DNA from: Bacteroidota bacterium | Lineage (GTDB): Bacteria; Bacteroidota; Bacteroidia; Cytophagales; UBA9547 | DNA length: 40,721 nucleotides | Direction: 5' to 3' | Assembly: GCA_004293915.1 (NCBI GenBank) | Contig: RDZG01000071.1 | Coordinates: 1-40,721, forward strand | In this document: positions 1 to 8,283 of the stretch, in pieces | Layout: every line of letters starts with the position of its first letter | How positions within the stretch are numbered: position 1 is the stretch's first letter | Notes under the pieces: model-generated | Databases searched by the model: none | Seen by the model: the letters and a program-made list of their open reading frames with translations, nothing else | What the model was told of the DNA's origin: nothing | Made by a program: the position numbers and the translations under genes

Positions 1-109
1 ACTCCATTTGTTAGTTTAGACAAAAAAAACAAAGACTTCAATCTATCTCTAAAATGATATTTTTGATTCTCTTCATACACACTTTTTAGGATACTACCTT
101 AAGAATATC

Positions 110-370
110 TTGAAAGCCGATAGAACTTATATGCAAGATGAAGATGCCTTAGAAGGCTATATGTTTATCAATCATATAGCCATACAATGGTATTATATCA
201 TTTATAGATTACTGAAAGAAAACAAATTATTGAAAAAGTATTCTGTAACAGACTTTATTAAACTTCTTATTGAAGTCAAAAAAGTTAGAATCAATGAAAC
301 TTGGTACACAGAACCAATCATCAAAAGAATTCAGATCCTGCTCGAAAAACTTAAAATATCTGTTCCGTAA
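110..370 (+). pseudogene. IS1634/IS4-type transposase, C-terminal remnant
   Basis: The reading frame encodes only the C-terminal end of an IS1634-like DDE transposase. The recognisable part runs from ADRTYMQDEDALEGYMFINH through YSVTDFIKLL to the closing LLEKLKI, which is the family's characteristic tail after the catalytic domain. The same frame reads back without a stop to about position 53, where a TAA interrupts it. An intact family member is several hundred residues long, so the catalytic DDE part is missing here or lies before the window. The first usable start would be a TTG at 110, with no convincing ribosome site. I call it a dead fragment. The assignment rests on recalled family resemblance, not a search. 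Confidence 0.7.
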
Positions 371-404
371 AAATCTTTCGGGGTTAGGGATTAATAACAT
401 TATA

Positions 405-508
405 TTTGATGGCGACAAAATCTGGATAGAGACAAGGCATGCCTTGTCTCTATCCATCAAAAATCCGTTTGATGGCGACAAAAAAGAGACAAGGCATGCC
501 TTGTTTCT
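405..508. repeat. Two-unit palindromic interspersed repeat
   Basis: The 16-base sequence TTTGATGGCGACAAAA occurs at 405-420 and again at 468-483. Each copy is followed by a palindrome with core AGAGACAAGGCATGCC. The first palindrome (423-456) is perfect over 34 bases. The second (485-508) is 24 bases with one mismatched pair. The 8-base arms TTTGATGG (405-412) and CCATCAAA (454-461) also bracket the first unit. The array lies 9 bases beyond the stop codon of the large surface-protein gene, so it could act as its 3' hairpin. It looks like a REP-like dispersed palindrome, but copy number elsewhere in the genome cannot be seen here. Confidence 0.75.
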
Positions 509-516
509 ACAAAAAA

Positions 517-3500
517 TTATTTTTTTGTATCTAACCCCAGTTGCCTTTTGATGGCATCTATTTCTGATTGCAAACTGACTGTGTTTGATTCTAGTTTGTC
601 GTTTTTAGTTTGCAATGTTTCTATCATTTTTTGTTGTTCTTTAATAGCTTCTATCAGAAAAGGAATTATTTTGGTATATTCCAACGATTTAAAGCCGTCA
701 GGTGCTGTACTAACTATTTCTGGTAGTATTTTTTCAACCTCTTGGGCAATCAAGCCAAATTGTTTTAGATTATCAATAACCTTTCTTTTATCCAAAAAGT
801 CTTTTTTCCAAAAATAGCTTGTTCCTTGAAGTTGTTCCAATGTTTTGATTGCATTAGTTATTGGTAATATATTCTCTTTATAGCGAGCATCGGAAGTTAA
901 TGCTATTGTTGCAGACCTAACTGATCCAGTTGCATTTATATCTCCTACTACATCTAACTTATATGCAGGAGCAGCAGTACCAGTTCCAATACCAACATTG
1001 CCTCCAGCTTGATTTATAGTCAAATCTGCCCAAGCATTTAGAGCATTATTGTGTCCACCAATAGATGCTCTACCAAGATTGTTTCCAAAAACCACTCTAT
1101 CTCCGCCAGTACCTGTACCAAAATTTCCAGCTATCCAATTTACTCCATTGTTGATTGTATTGATATGCAATGGATTATTGGGTGTCGTAGTGCCTATTCC
1201 TACATTACCATTTTGATTGATTGTAATTAAATCTGTTGCTGTATTAGTTCTAAAAACATAGTTATCGTCCGAGCCATTCATGCCAACAAACCATTTTTCA
1301 TTACCTTGTCTGCTCAAAGTTAAACCAGTATATAATCTACTTGCATTATCATTATTTAATCGTATAGATGTGTTTCCAGTATTATTTTGATTTCTAATAT
1401 CTAATGAAAAGATGGGGGTTGAAGTTCCTATTCCTACATTGCCATTGTTATAAACCGTCATTCTGTCGATTCCTTGCGTTGAAAAAGCTAGAAATCCATC
1501 ATTATTAACTATACCTCTATAAAAGTTTATAGAAGCATTGTTAATTCCAGAAACGGAACCGTAAAATAAACCTAATCTAGCTTGAAGTGGATTTCCTGTT
1601 ATTCCATTCATTACTTGTAGCTGATAATTTTGATCATTAACACCCGAAGTTAACACAGCTTGCACATTATCTGAAATATTTCCTCCAATATCTAATCTTG
1701 CTCTTGGTACTGAAGTTCCTATCCCTACATTCCCCAAATTAGAAATCCTCATTCTTTCTGTGCCAGTAGTAGACTGTGAAGCAGTATAAAAAGACATTCC
1801 CACAGTATTAGCACTGGTACTTTCACTCACTGCCGCCACGCCAGCCCATTTGTTATATTCGGAACCGAAACCAACATTCAATCGCAATCCTATAAATTCA
1901 CCAGTTCCTGCACTTGCTGCATTTCCTTTAATGGTTTGAAGCCAGCCATCTTGAGGGCTGTTTACTTCAAAAAATGTAGTTGGATTTACATTTCCTATGC
2001 CCACTTTACCAAAAGAACCATTTCCTTCGGCTGAAAACGAAATAAAATTGGAGGTTCTAGGATTTACGGTATTATCAACCCCCATGCCAAGAACCAAAGC
2101 TGAAGTTTGCCAATCTGCACCAGCCGCAACTCGCACTGCTGTCATATTAAGTGCCATAGAATTGCCGGGGTTGCATCCAAAACTGCTGAGAATCAAAGAG
2201 TTATTTAAAACAGAACCCAAAACACCTGCATGTGTTCTAAAAGCATTACTAAATGCCGTACCAGCAAAAGTGGTGCCAGGAACAGCCGCTACCGTAAGTT
2301 TTGCTGGGGGGGTATCAGTCCCAATTCCAACATTATTAGTCAAAGGCAAATTGCTAGTATTGGTTCCGTTAATTGTCCAAGCATTAGCACCCGAGCTTGT
2401 ATTTATAAACAAATCACCATTAGTATTAGCAAAAACAGCTCCAGAAGTAGAAAGATTGCGGATTCGAACAGCACCGTTCACATCAAGCATGGCAGAAGGT
2501 GCAGCAGTTCCAATCCCCACATTGCCATCGCCTCTTATGCGCATAAGTTCTACGGCAGCGGTAGCACTCGAAGCCGCCATAAAAACGTGCGATTGTGTAT
2601 TATCACTTGTTGGAATCATATACCTTGTTTGACCTGTTGCCATACCCAACCCTGCAAACTGAAAATCATTCGTAACGCCACCATCATATAAAATAAGTTT
2701 TTTGTTTCTAACATGATCTCCCAGGTGCATACTACCTTGAGTTTGGCTAAGTACTACATTACCATCTCCTTTAATTCTAAATAATTCTAGGCTAGAAGTA
2801 GAATTAGTACCTGAATAAAAAACATGAGAATTTGTTGAAGCAGGTATTTGATAACGCAAAATTCCATTATTAATACCAAACCCAGCTACCTCATGATCAT
2901 TGTTTTGAAATTGAAAAAGTACTAATTTGCGATTAGATAAATTATTACTTAATTGAAGTTCAACATTGGGCGTGGTTGTCCCAATCCCTACATTTCCACT
3001 TACAATCAAACTATTGGCTGGTGGCGTGTTTACGCCTGCATACGCTCCCATAGCTATACTTCCAGCTACATCCAAACTATTTAAAGGCGAAATTGTGCCA
3101 ATACCAACATTCCCATTTGGACGAATAGTTAATCTTTGAACATCTGAAACTCCATCATTATTATAAATAGAATAATTAGCTTGCCCTGCCCATAAGCCTG
3201 TTGACCATTTTGGATTAGTGCCAGATAATGCACCTGATGGAACAAAATCTAAACTTGCCCAATTTCCATTCGTTGTTCTTTCGATTATCGAAACCGCATT
3301 TGAACCTCTAACATGAAGCATTTGTCCAGGTACATTTGTCCCAACCCCTAATCTTTTATTAGTATTGTCAAAAAATAAATTTGCACCATCCGAAGTTACT
3401 GTTATAGCATTACTAAAAAAACCTACTCCACCAGCAACACCTCCACCAGCCAAAGCTCCCGAAGGCAAAGGATTGGCACTTACGCTCACCATTTGCCATT

Positions 3501-3813
3501 GACCTCCACTACTTACATCAAAAATTACTCTTACAAAATGCCCTGCTTTAATATCGTTTGCCACCAAAGGCTGATCAAAATTTTTGAGAATAGGTCTTGC
3601 ACCAGTGCCATTCAAATTTAAAGTAGCAGCTCCCGTAATATTTTGATTAGATTTAAAAGTAAATTCTATACCTCCATTCGGTGCAGAAACTATCACGGCA
3701 GGATAAGTTACCACAAAAGCATTGCCTGAGCCAGTGGCATCGAGTTGCACTTGAGCTTGGCTAGTAAAAAAGGCAAAAAGAAGAACGGAAAATACAAGTA
3801 ATGTTTTTTTCAT
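517..3813 (-). CDS. Secreted repeat protein with S74 intramolecular chaperone domain
   Basis: This is a 1098-residue surface or secreted protein. Residues 1-20 are a clear signal peptide ending in SQAQ. Most of the length is low-complexity beta-rich sequence punctuated about every 70-100 residues by NVGIGT-x-x-P motifs, at least nine recognisable. This is the pattern of Bacteroidota tail-fibre-like proteins. The end, from SDARYKENI at residue 974, is the endosialidase-type intramolecular chaperone (Peptidase_S74), followed by a coiled coil near 1056-1093. In the family this domain drives trimerisation of the fibre and then cuts itself off just before the Ser. The Ser974 and Lys979 expected for that cleavage are present. 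A weak -7-like element (GATTTTTG, 3841-3848 on this strand) precedes the start. The ligand of the fibre is unknown; adhesion is an inference. Confidence 0.9.
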   Translation of the reverse strand: MKKTLLVFSVLLFAFFTSQAQVQLDATGSGNAFVVTYPAVIVSAPNGGIEFTFKSNQNITGAATLNLNGTGARPILKNFDQPLVANDIKAGHFVRVIFDVSSGGQWQMVSVSANPLPSGALAGGGVAGGVGFFSNAITVTSDGANLFFDNTNKRLGVGTNVPGQMLHVRGSNAVSIIERTTNGNWASLDFVPSGALSGTNPKWSTGLWAGQANYSIYNNDGVSDVQRLTIRPNGNVGIGTISPLNSLDVAGSIAMGAYAGVNTPPANSLIVSGNVGIGTTTPNVELQLSNNLSNRKLVLFQFQNNDHEVAGFGINNGILRYQIPASTNSHVFYSGTNSTSSLELFRIKGDGNVVLSQTQGSMHLGDHVRNKKLILYDGGVTNDFQFAGLGMATGQTRYMIPTSDNTQSHVFMAASSATAAVELMRIRGDGNVGIGTAAPSAMLDVNGAVRIRNLSTSGAVFANTNGDLFINTSSGANAWTINGTNTSNLPLTNNVGIGTDTPPAKLTVAAVPGTTFAGTAFSNAFRTHAGVLGSVLNNSLILSSFGCNPGNSMALNMTAVRVAAGADWQTSALVLGMGVDNTVNPRTSNFISFSAEGNGSFGKVGIGNVNPTTFFEVNSPQDGWLQTIKGNAASAGTGEFIGLRLNVGFGSEYNKWAGVAAVSESTSANTVGMSFYTASQSTTGTERMRISNLGNVGIGTSVPRARLDIGGNISDNVQAVLTSGVNDQNYQLQVMNGITGNPLQARLGLFYGSVSGINNASINFYRGIVNNDGFLAFSTQGIDRMTVYNNGNVGIGTSTPIFSLDIRNQNNTGNTSIRLNNDNASRLYTGLTLSRQGNEKWFVGMNGSDDNYVFRTNTATDLITINQNGNVGIGTTTPNNPLHINTINNGVNWIAGNFGTGTGGDRVVFGNNLGRASIGGHNNALNAWADLTINQAGGNVGIGTGTAAPAYKLDVVGDINATGSVRSATIALTSDARYKENILPITNAIKTLEQLQGTSYFWKKDFLDKRKVIDNLKQFGLIAQEVEKILPEIVSTAPDGFKSLEYTKIIPFLIEAIKEQQKMIETLQTKNDKLESNTVSLQSEIDAIKRQLGLDTKK

Positions 3814-3855
3814 AATAAGTAAATTTTAAGCGTAATATTACAAAAATCTTTTTTT

Positions 3856-3884
3856 AAACCCAAAAAAGTATTGAATTTGGGTTT
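3856..3884. terminator. Hairpin between acyl-CoA reductase and surface-protein genes
   Basis: AAACCCAAA (3856-3864) pairs perfectly with TTTGGGTTT (3876-3884) around an 11-base loop. It lies downstream of the acyl-CoA reductase stop and just upstream of the surface-protein promoter region, so it may separate the two units. The T-run is weak on both strands, so termination is only probable. Confidence 0.4.
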
Positions 3885-3973
3885 TAATATTATATAGTCT
3901 GTAATAATTACCACATTTTGGTATTGAAAGCGTTTTACAAATTTATGTACCAATAAATATAAAATGAAACTTG

Positions 3974-4978
3974 TTAAAGTGTAACCAAAAACTTCATAGT
4001 ATCCACATTATCAGCATATTGGTTTGCTTTAGGCATTTGTGTTTGTCCAAATTTTATATTTCCTTCTCCCGTTTTTGATACAATACATTGTATAATTTTT
4101 TGATTGCTATTTATAAAATCCAATACTTCATCCATTTTTTGATAACGTTGATAATACAACACCGAAACAGGCGAAAACAGTTGTTTTGATTCACGCAACA
4201 TCAAAAAATTGTTATCCAAAAATGGATCTTGATTCATCAAAAAAAGTGCCTTGTGATAATCATAATTATTACTATACTTATTGTTTTCTTGCATATCAAA
4301 ACCAAATTCAAAAATGGATTCAAAAAATAAATCAAAAGTATAGTTTTGTGGCACAAAAAGTTTAGCTATATTCCTACAACCTAAGCCAAAATAAGTAAAA
4401 ATATCATTACCCAATGCTTTGAAATCTGCTTCGGTTTCGGTGCCATCTAATATGGCTATCGAAGTTCTGTTTTTACGAATAATACGAGGGATTTTAGAAA
4501 AATAATAATCAAAATAACGAGCCGAATTATCACTTCCTGTGGCAATCAAAGCATCAATTTCTTTCATAGATTCGGTAAAAACTACTTTTTTTTTGATCGA
4601 AGGTTCTATTTCAAACAATTTTGAAAAAATAAATTGCGAAAATATTTTATCATCCGAACTTAGTTTTGCATACAAAATATTACCCGAAAGCAACACACAC
4701 ATCGCATCGTGAAAACCAACAAACGGAATATTTCCTGCCATGATTACACCAACTTTTTTAGGTTCACTTTTAACTATTTTATATCCTGATAACCAATTGA
4801 TTAAGTCGTTTTCATTCGTCAGAGTTACGATGCCATCAATAGCATTTAAAATTGATTTTTGTGTAAACCAACCGTTATGTGCTTTGGCTTGCTGAGCTAG
4901 CACATCTATCTCTGATTTTGATAATGTTGACAATGTTTTGCCGAGTTTTACAAATGCTATTTTATATATTTCATTCAT
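3974..4978 (-). CDS. LuxC-family acyl-CoA reductase
   Basis: This 334-residue protein belongs to the LuxC/acyl-CoA reductase family (PF05893), which reduces fatty acyl-CoA or acyl-enzyme thioesters to aldehydes with NADPH. Supporting segments are the nucleotide-binding stretch GVIMAGNIPFVGFHD (77-91) and FGLGCRN, where Cys201 fits the acylated catalytic cysteine. IIRKNRTSIAILDGTET (166-182) also matches the family. It is shorter than luminescence LuxC (about 480 residues) but near the length I recall for Bacteroidota homologues. It is divergent from a ferredoxin gene 93 bases away. A perfect -7 element TATGTTTG lies 45 bases upstream on this strand. The substrate is unknown; a role in lipid or pigment aldehyde formation is inference. 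Confidence 0.85.
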   Translation of the reverse strand: MNEIYKIAFVKLGKTLSTLSKSEIDVLAQQAKAHNGWFTQKSILNAIDGIVTLTNENDLINWLSGYKIVKSEPKKVGVIMAGNIPFVGFHDAMCVLLSGNILYAKLSSDDKIFSQFIFSKLFEIEPSIKKKVVFTESMKEIDALIATGSDNSARYFDYYFSKIPRIIRKNRTSIAILDGTETEADFKALGNDIFTYFGLGCRNIAKLFVPQNYTFDLFFESIFEFGFDMQENNKYSNNYDYHKALFLMNQDPFLDNNFLMLRESKQLFSPVSVLYYQRYQKMDEVLDFINSNQKIIQCIVSKTGEGNIKFGQTQMPKANQYADNVDTMKFLVTL

Positions 4979-5023
4979 TATTTTTTGAATATCTTGATAA
5001 TTATCGCTTTTTTTAATAGTTTA

Positions 5024-5031
5024 CAAACATA
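5024..5031 (-). promoter_or_regulatory. -7 element of acyl-CoA reductase promoter
   Basis: On the minus strand this reads TATGTTTG, an exact match to the Bacteroidota sigma-ABfr -7 consensus TAnnTTTG. It sits back to back with the ferredoxin -7 element. No clear -33 TTG is visible. Confidence 0.5.
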
Positions 5032-5039
5032 ATTGTTTC

Positions 5040-5047
5040 TAACTTTG
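5040..5047 (+). promoter_or_regulatory. -7 element of ferredoxin promoter
   Basis: TAACTTTG matches TAnnTTTG exactly and lies 24 bases before the chosen ferredoxin start. A longer in-frame start at 5033 would lie upstream of this element, so it helps select the start at 5072. Confidence 0.55.
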
Positions 5048-5071
5048 TATCAGAATTATAATTTAACAAAG

Positions 5072-5422
5072 ATGGCAATTATTATAACAGACGAATGTAT
5101 TAATTGTGGAGCATGCGAACCCGAATGTCCAAATACGGCAATTTACGAAGGTGGAGTAGAATGGACTTACGCTGGAGGCACAAAGCTTACACAAATCGAA
5201 TTAGAAGATGGCTCCATGATGGATGCCAAATCAAAACTTGAACCCGTTTCAAACGACTTATATTATATAGTTCCTACAAAATGTACCGAATGTACAGGTT
5301 TTCATGAAGAGCCTCAATGTGCGGCTGTTTGCCCTGTCGATTGCTGTGTAGACGATCCTGATGTGCGAGAAACTAAAGAAGAATTGCAAGCTAAAAAACA
5401 ATGGCTACATCAAGAAGCCTAA
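5072..5422 (+). CDS. 2[4Fe-4S] ferredoxin, Allochromatium (Alvin) type
   Basis: This is a 116-residue electron carrier with two iron-sulfur cluster motifs. The first is [12 protein letters not shown] near the N-terminus. The second is C-x2-C-x8-C-x3-CP (from CTEC to AAVCP), whose enlarged loop between the second and third cysteines is the hallmark of Alvin-type low-potential ferredoxins. The central region carries an insert of about 40 residues, and the tail is a short helix ending WLHQEA. I start it at [12 protein letters not shown] because family members begin this way and a promoter element lies between this Met and an earlier in-frame Met. It diverges from the acyl-CoA reductase and ends in a strong terminator. 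Electron supply to the reductase is suggested only by position. Confidence 0.93.
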   Translation: MAIIITDECINCGACEPECPNTAIYEGGVEWTYAGGTKLTQIELEDGSMMDAKSKLEPVSNDLYYIVPTKCTECTGFHEEPQCAAVCPVDCCVDDPDVRETKEELQAKKQWLHQEA

Positions 5423-5428
5423 CAAAAA

Positions 5429-5451
5429 GCCCTCAAACGAGGGCTTTTTTT
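5429..5451 (+). terminator. Rho-independent terminator of ferredoxin gene
   Basis: GCCCTC (5429-5434) pairs with GAGGGC (5439-5444) around the loop AAAC and is followed by seven T. It begins 7 bases after the ferredoxin stop codon. Confidence 0.9.
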
Positions 5452-5463
5452 ACCTTTTATGTA

Positions 5464-5496
5464 TTTTTAATCCAAAAATAAAGTTTATTTGCACCA
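5464..5496 (+). promoter_or_regulatory. Probable thrC promoter region, duplicated at 7704
   Basis: TTTTTAATCCAAAAATA (5464-5480) is followed by AAGTTTATTTGCA, whose TTTATTTG (5484-5491) is one mismatch from TAnnTTTG and lies 46 bases before thrC. The same 17-mer and a similar following segment recur at 7704-7736 with no gene downstream on that strand. Confidence 0.45.
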
Positions 5497-5537
5497 ATTT
5501 TTAGCACCTAAAATTAAAAGAATTTACAAGAAATATA

Positions 5538-6839
5538 ATGCAGCTTTACTCAACCAACAATCCAAACCACATTGTATCTTTAGAAGAAGCCGTTTTTAAA
5601 GGTTTACCACCTGATAATGGGCTTTATATGCCAACAAATATTCCAACTTTACCAAAATCTTTTTTTGACACAATCGAAAATCTTTCGATGCAAGAAATTG
5701 CTTTTGAAGTAACAAAAACGCTACTAAAAGGTTATATTTCAGATGTTGATATAAAAAAAATAATTGACGAAGCCATCACTTTTACAGCACCTGCAGTGCA
5801 AGTGCATGATAATATTTATTCGCTCGAATTGTATCATGGACCTACTTTGGCTTTCAAAGATTTTGGCGCTCGATTTATGTCAAAACTAATGGCTTATTTC
5901 CTTGAAAAACAGGCTAGTAATATCAATATTTTGGTAGCAACTTCTGGCGATACAGGTGGTGCTGTTGCTAGTGGTTTTTATAAAACAAATGGCATAAAAG
6001 TTACTATTTTATATCCAAGCGGAAAAGTAAGTACTTTGCAAGAAAAACAACTGACTACACTTGGCGAAAACATCACTGCTTTAGAAATTGATGGCACTTT
6101 TGATGATTGTCAAAAATTAGTTAAAACAGCTTTTTTAGATGCAGAATTAACTCAAAAACTTAATTTATCATCTGCTAATTCAATAAACATTGCCCGACTG
6201 ATTCCACAATCTTTTTATTATTTTAATACCTATGCTCAACTTAAAAAACTGGGCAAGCCAATTGTTTTTTCGATTCCAAGTGGCAATTTTGGTAATATTT
6301 GTGCTGGATTAATGGCTCAAAAAATGGGTTTACCTGTTCATCATTTTGTGGCTTCGGTTAATGCCAACGACACTTTTGTACAATTTTTAAAAACGGGAGA
6401 ATATAAACCAAAACCTTCGGTTGCAACACTTTCAAACGCAATGGATGTGGGCAATCCGAGTAATTTTGTGCGTATTTTTGAATTATTTGGCAAAACCGCA
6501 GATGGTGTACGCAATGCTGTAAGCGGATTTAGTTATGATGACGATATTACTCGAAAAATCACACGAGAAATTTATAACAAAACAGGATATTTGATGGATC
6601 CGCACGGTGCAGTTGGGTATTTAGGTTTGATGGATTACTTAAAAACACAAAAAACAGAACTTACAGGTGTATTTTTGCATACCGCTCACCCAGCTAAATT
6701 TATAGATACCTTTGAAACCGATTTGAAATCAAAAGTTGAAATCCCTTTTGAGCTTTCAAAACTTGCCAACAAACCAAAAGTTTCGATCAAAATGGCAAAT
6801 AACTTTGGCGATTTTAAAACGTTTTTATTGAAAAAATAA
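5538..6839 (+). CDS. thrC: Threonine synthase
   Basis: This 433-residue enzyme is threonine synthase, which converts O-phospho-L-homoserine to L-threonine with pyridoxal phosphate in the cytoplasm. The N-terminal LYSTNNPNHIVSLEEAVFKG and GLPPDNGLYMP are typical of the long (E. coli-like) class. The PLP-binding lysine is Lys107 in PTLAFKDFGARFM, and the cofactor phosphate loop is seen in ATSGDTGGAVASGF. PSGNFGNICAGLMAQ and the late DPHGAVGYLG are further family signatures. Length is normal. It stands alone, without the aspartokinase or homoserine kinase genes that often accompany it. Its own promoter lies upstream and a hairpin lies downstream. Confidence 0.97.
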   Translation: MQLYSTNNPNHIVSLEEAVFKGLPPDNGLYMPTNIPTLPKSFFDTIENLSMQEIAFEVTKTLLKGYISDVDIKKIIDEAITFTAPAVQVHDNIYSLELYHGPTLAFKDFGARFMSKLMAYFLEKQASNINILVATSGDTGGAVASGFYKTNGIKVTILYPSGKVSTLQEKQLTTLGENITALEIDGTFDDCQKLVKTAFLDAELTQKLNLSSANSINIARLIPQSFYYFNTYAQLKKLGKPIVFSIPSGNFGNICAGLMAQKMGLPVHHFVASVNANDTFVQFLKTGEYKPKPSVATLSNAMDVGNPSNFVRIFELFGKTADGVRNAVSGFSYDDDITRKITREIYNKTGYLMDPHGAVGYLGLMDYLKTQKTELTGVFLHTAHPAKFIDTFETDLKSKVEIPFELSKLANKPKVSIKMANNFGDFKTFLLKK

Positions 6840-6850
6840 TTATAATTTTT

Positions 6851-6885
6851 ATCTTGTTTGGTATTCCTCAAAAACCAAACAAGAT
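6851..6885. terminator. Stem-loop after thrC
   Basis: ATCTTGTTTGGT (6851-6862) pairs perfectly with ACCAAACAAGAT (6874-6885) around an 11-base loop, 12 bases after the thrC stop. There is no long T-run after it, so it is a probable but not classical terminator. Confidence 0.55.
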
Positions 6886-7060
6886 ATTTCACTGTTTTAA
6901 AATGTAAAAATCTGAATCAAATTAGTTATCAAAAAAGACTAAAATGTCATGATATTCAACTAATTAAATTAAAATTAAGCTCCAAACTATTTTATATGTT
7001 AATATTTTGAAACAAAAATTGTTAAATAACATTTTAATGATAAAAACATTAAGATGAATT

Positions 7061-7564
7061 ATGGAAGCCCTCATTTTTTTTATAATACCTTTAATTATTT
7101 TTATATTTTTTAAAATTCTTATTTGGAAAGATGTTGATAAGATAGAAGTTGATACATTAAAATTTAAAATTGGAATTGATTACTACAAAAATGGCGATAT
7201 TGAAAAATGTATTGAATATTTTGATGCTATAGTAATTCAAAATCCTAAATCTTGCGTTGCATTTTATTACAGAGGATTGGCAAATATACAATTAAAAAAT
7301 GTGCATAGTGCCTTGTTTAATTTTGAAAAAGCTAGTAATTTAAGTTACGAATTACCAGATATTTATTACCAAAGTGCGTTATTATATTATGAACTCGAAG
7401 AATATGAAAAAGCATTAATAAAACTCAATTTCCTTTCTCGGCTTTATCGAAATAGCCATGAAGAGATTTATGAGCTTCGGTCAAAAGTTTATACCAAACT
7501 GAATAACCCTATTTTAGCAGCTGTGGATAAACAAAAAGCTGAAAATATTTTAAAAATGTCATGA
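7061..7564 (+). CDS. Small membrane-anchored TPR protein
   Basis: A 167-residue protein with one N-terminal hydrophobic segment (residues 3-21, ending KILIW). About four helical TPR-like units follow from near residue 35, for example KIGIDYYKNGDIEKCIEYFD, CVAFYYRGLANIQLKNVHSA and DIYYQSALLYYELEEYEKAL. TPR units are protein-protein interaction scaffolds. The anchor suggests the repeats are held at the inner membrane, but the side is not determined. No enzymatic motif is visible. It stands alone between the thrC hairpin and a gene-free gap, with no clear promoter match. The specific role is unknown. Confidence 0.7.
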   Translation: MEALIFFIIPLIIFIFFKILIWKDVDKIEVDTLKFKIGIDYYKNGDIEKCIEYFDAIVIQNPKSCVAFYYRGLANIQLKNVHSALFNFEKASNLSYELPDIYYQSALLYYELEEYEKALIKLNFLSRLYRNSHEEIYELRSKVYTKLNNPILAAVDKQKAENILKMS

Positions 7565-7908
7565 AAATTAGAATATTAATCCACAATTAAACAAATAATC
7601 TAATAAGATAAATATTTTGGAAGTATAAGATTCAACTAAAACAAATGTAGACTTTGATAATTTGGCTATATTCTAAATTAAACAATAATTGTTAAATTCC
7701 TTTTTTTTAATCCAAAAATATAAGTTCAATTGCAAATTTATTACTATTTTTTTTTACAACGAATTCACTAATTTTGAATGTTTTTTCTTGAATTCGAGGC
7801 TGATATTAATTAGAATAATTAATTATACTCATGTAGTTACTTTATGATTGTTTTATGCCGAAATGCATGAGATAAACGAAATAGTATTTTACTAAATAAA
7901 CAAGAATA
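7565..7908. other. Gene-free gap with orphan promoter-like repeat
   Basis: This is 344 AT-rich bases between the ends of the TPR gene and the PIN gene. I find no coding frame and no RNA gene. It contains a near copy of the thrC upstream element (TTTTTAATCCAAAAATA at 7704-7720, then AAGTTCAATTGCA). It also contains an 8-base inverted repeat ATTAATTA/TAATTAAT at 7805-7823, which may be compositional. Confidence 0.6.
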
Positions 7909-8283
7909 TTATACATACATTATTACCATATCCAACTCATTTATTTTTTCAAAATCGGTATCAAAAGTATATAACGGCAAGTTCATAAATATTGCTGTTG
8001 CAGCGATAATGGCATCAGGAAGCTTTAATCCTTTATACTTTTGCTTTAAAATAATTACTTCATTTTTGATAAAATCATTAAACCCAATTTCGACACATGG
8101 CTCTAAAATTAATGCATAAATTTGTTTTTCTGATGCAGTCATTCCAAACTTCCCAAGTAACTCCATACTTGTAATAAAAGAATAGTGGATGATTTTTGAC
8201 TGAATAAAAGTTGGAACAGTGCCACGTTTTTCTAATAAATTGATGTAAACATTTGTATCAACTAAAATATTAATTCCATTCAT
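7909..8283 (-). CDS. PIN-domain toxin (VapC-like)
   Basis: This is a PIN-fold ribonuclease of 124 residues, starting MNGINILVDTNVYINLL. The four acidic positions that bind Mg2+ in VapC toxins are present: Asp9 (LVDTN), Glu41 (SMELL), Asp90 (KLPDAIIAA) and Asp108/Asp110 (TFDTDF). An earlier ATG at 8292 (MLEMNG) is also possible; I use 8283 because it places the first beta strand at the usual distance. The gene overlaps the end of the small upstream frame by 14 bases, the arrangement expected of a toxin following its antitoxin. VapC toxins cleave specific RNAs; the target here is unknown. Confidence 0.82.
   Translation of the reverse strand: MNGINILVDTNVYINLLEKRGTVPTFIQSKIIHYSFITSMELLGKFGMTASEKQIYALILEPCVEIGFNDFIKNEVIILKQKYKGLKLPDAIIAATAIFMNLPLYTFDTDFEKINELDMVIMYV

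Noticed and set aside
227-551. Short open frames on both strands across the palindromic repeats
   Set aside because: They cross the transposase tail and the palindromes, translate the dyad symmetry into repeats, and have no promoter or ribosome site.
1997-2691. Two overlapping plus-strand open frames of 211 and 153 residues
   Set aside because: They run antisense to the NVGIGT repeat gene. Their sequences are repetitive reflections of its Gly/Thr/Asn-rich codons, with no independent start signals or domains.
7805-7823. Inverted repeat ATTAATTA/TAATTAAT
   Set aside because: It is pure A/T in a very AT-rich gap, so it is easily produced by composition, and there is no adjacent gene end to explain.
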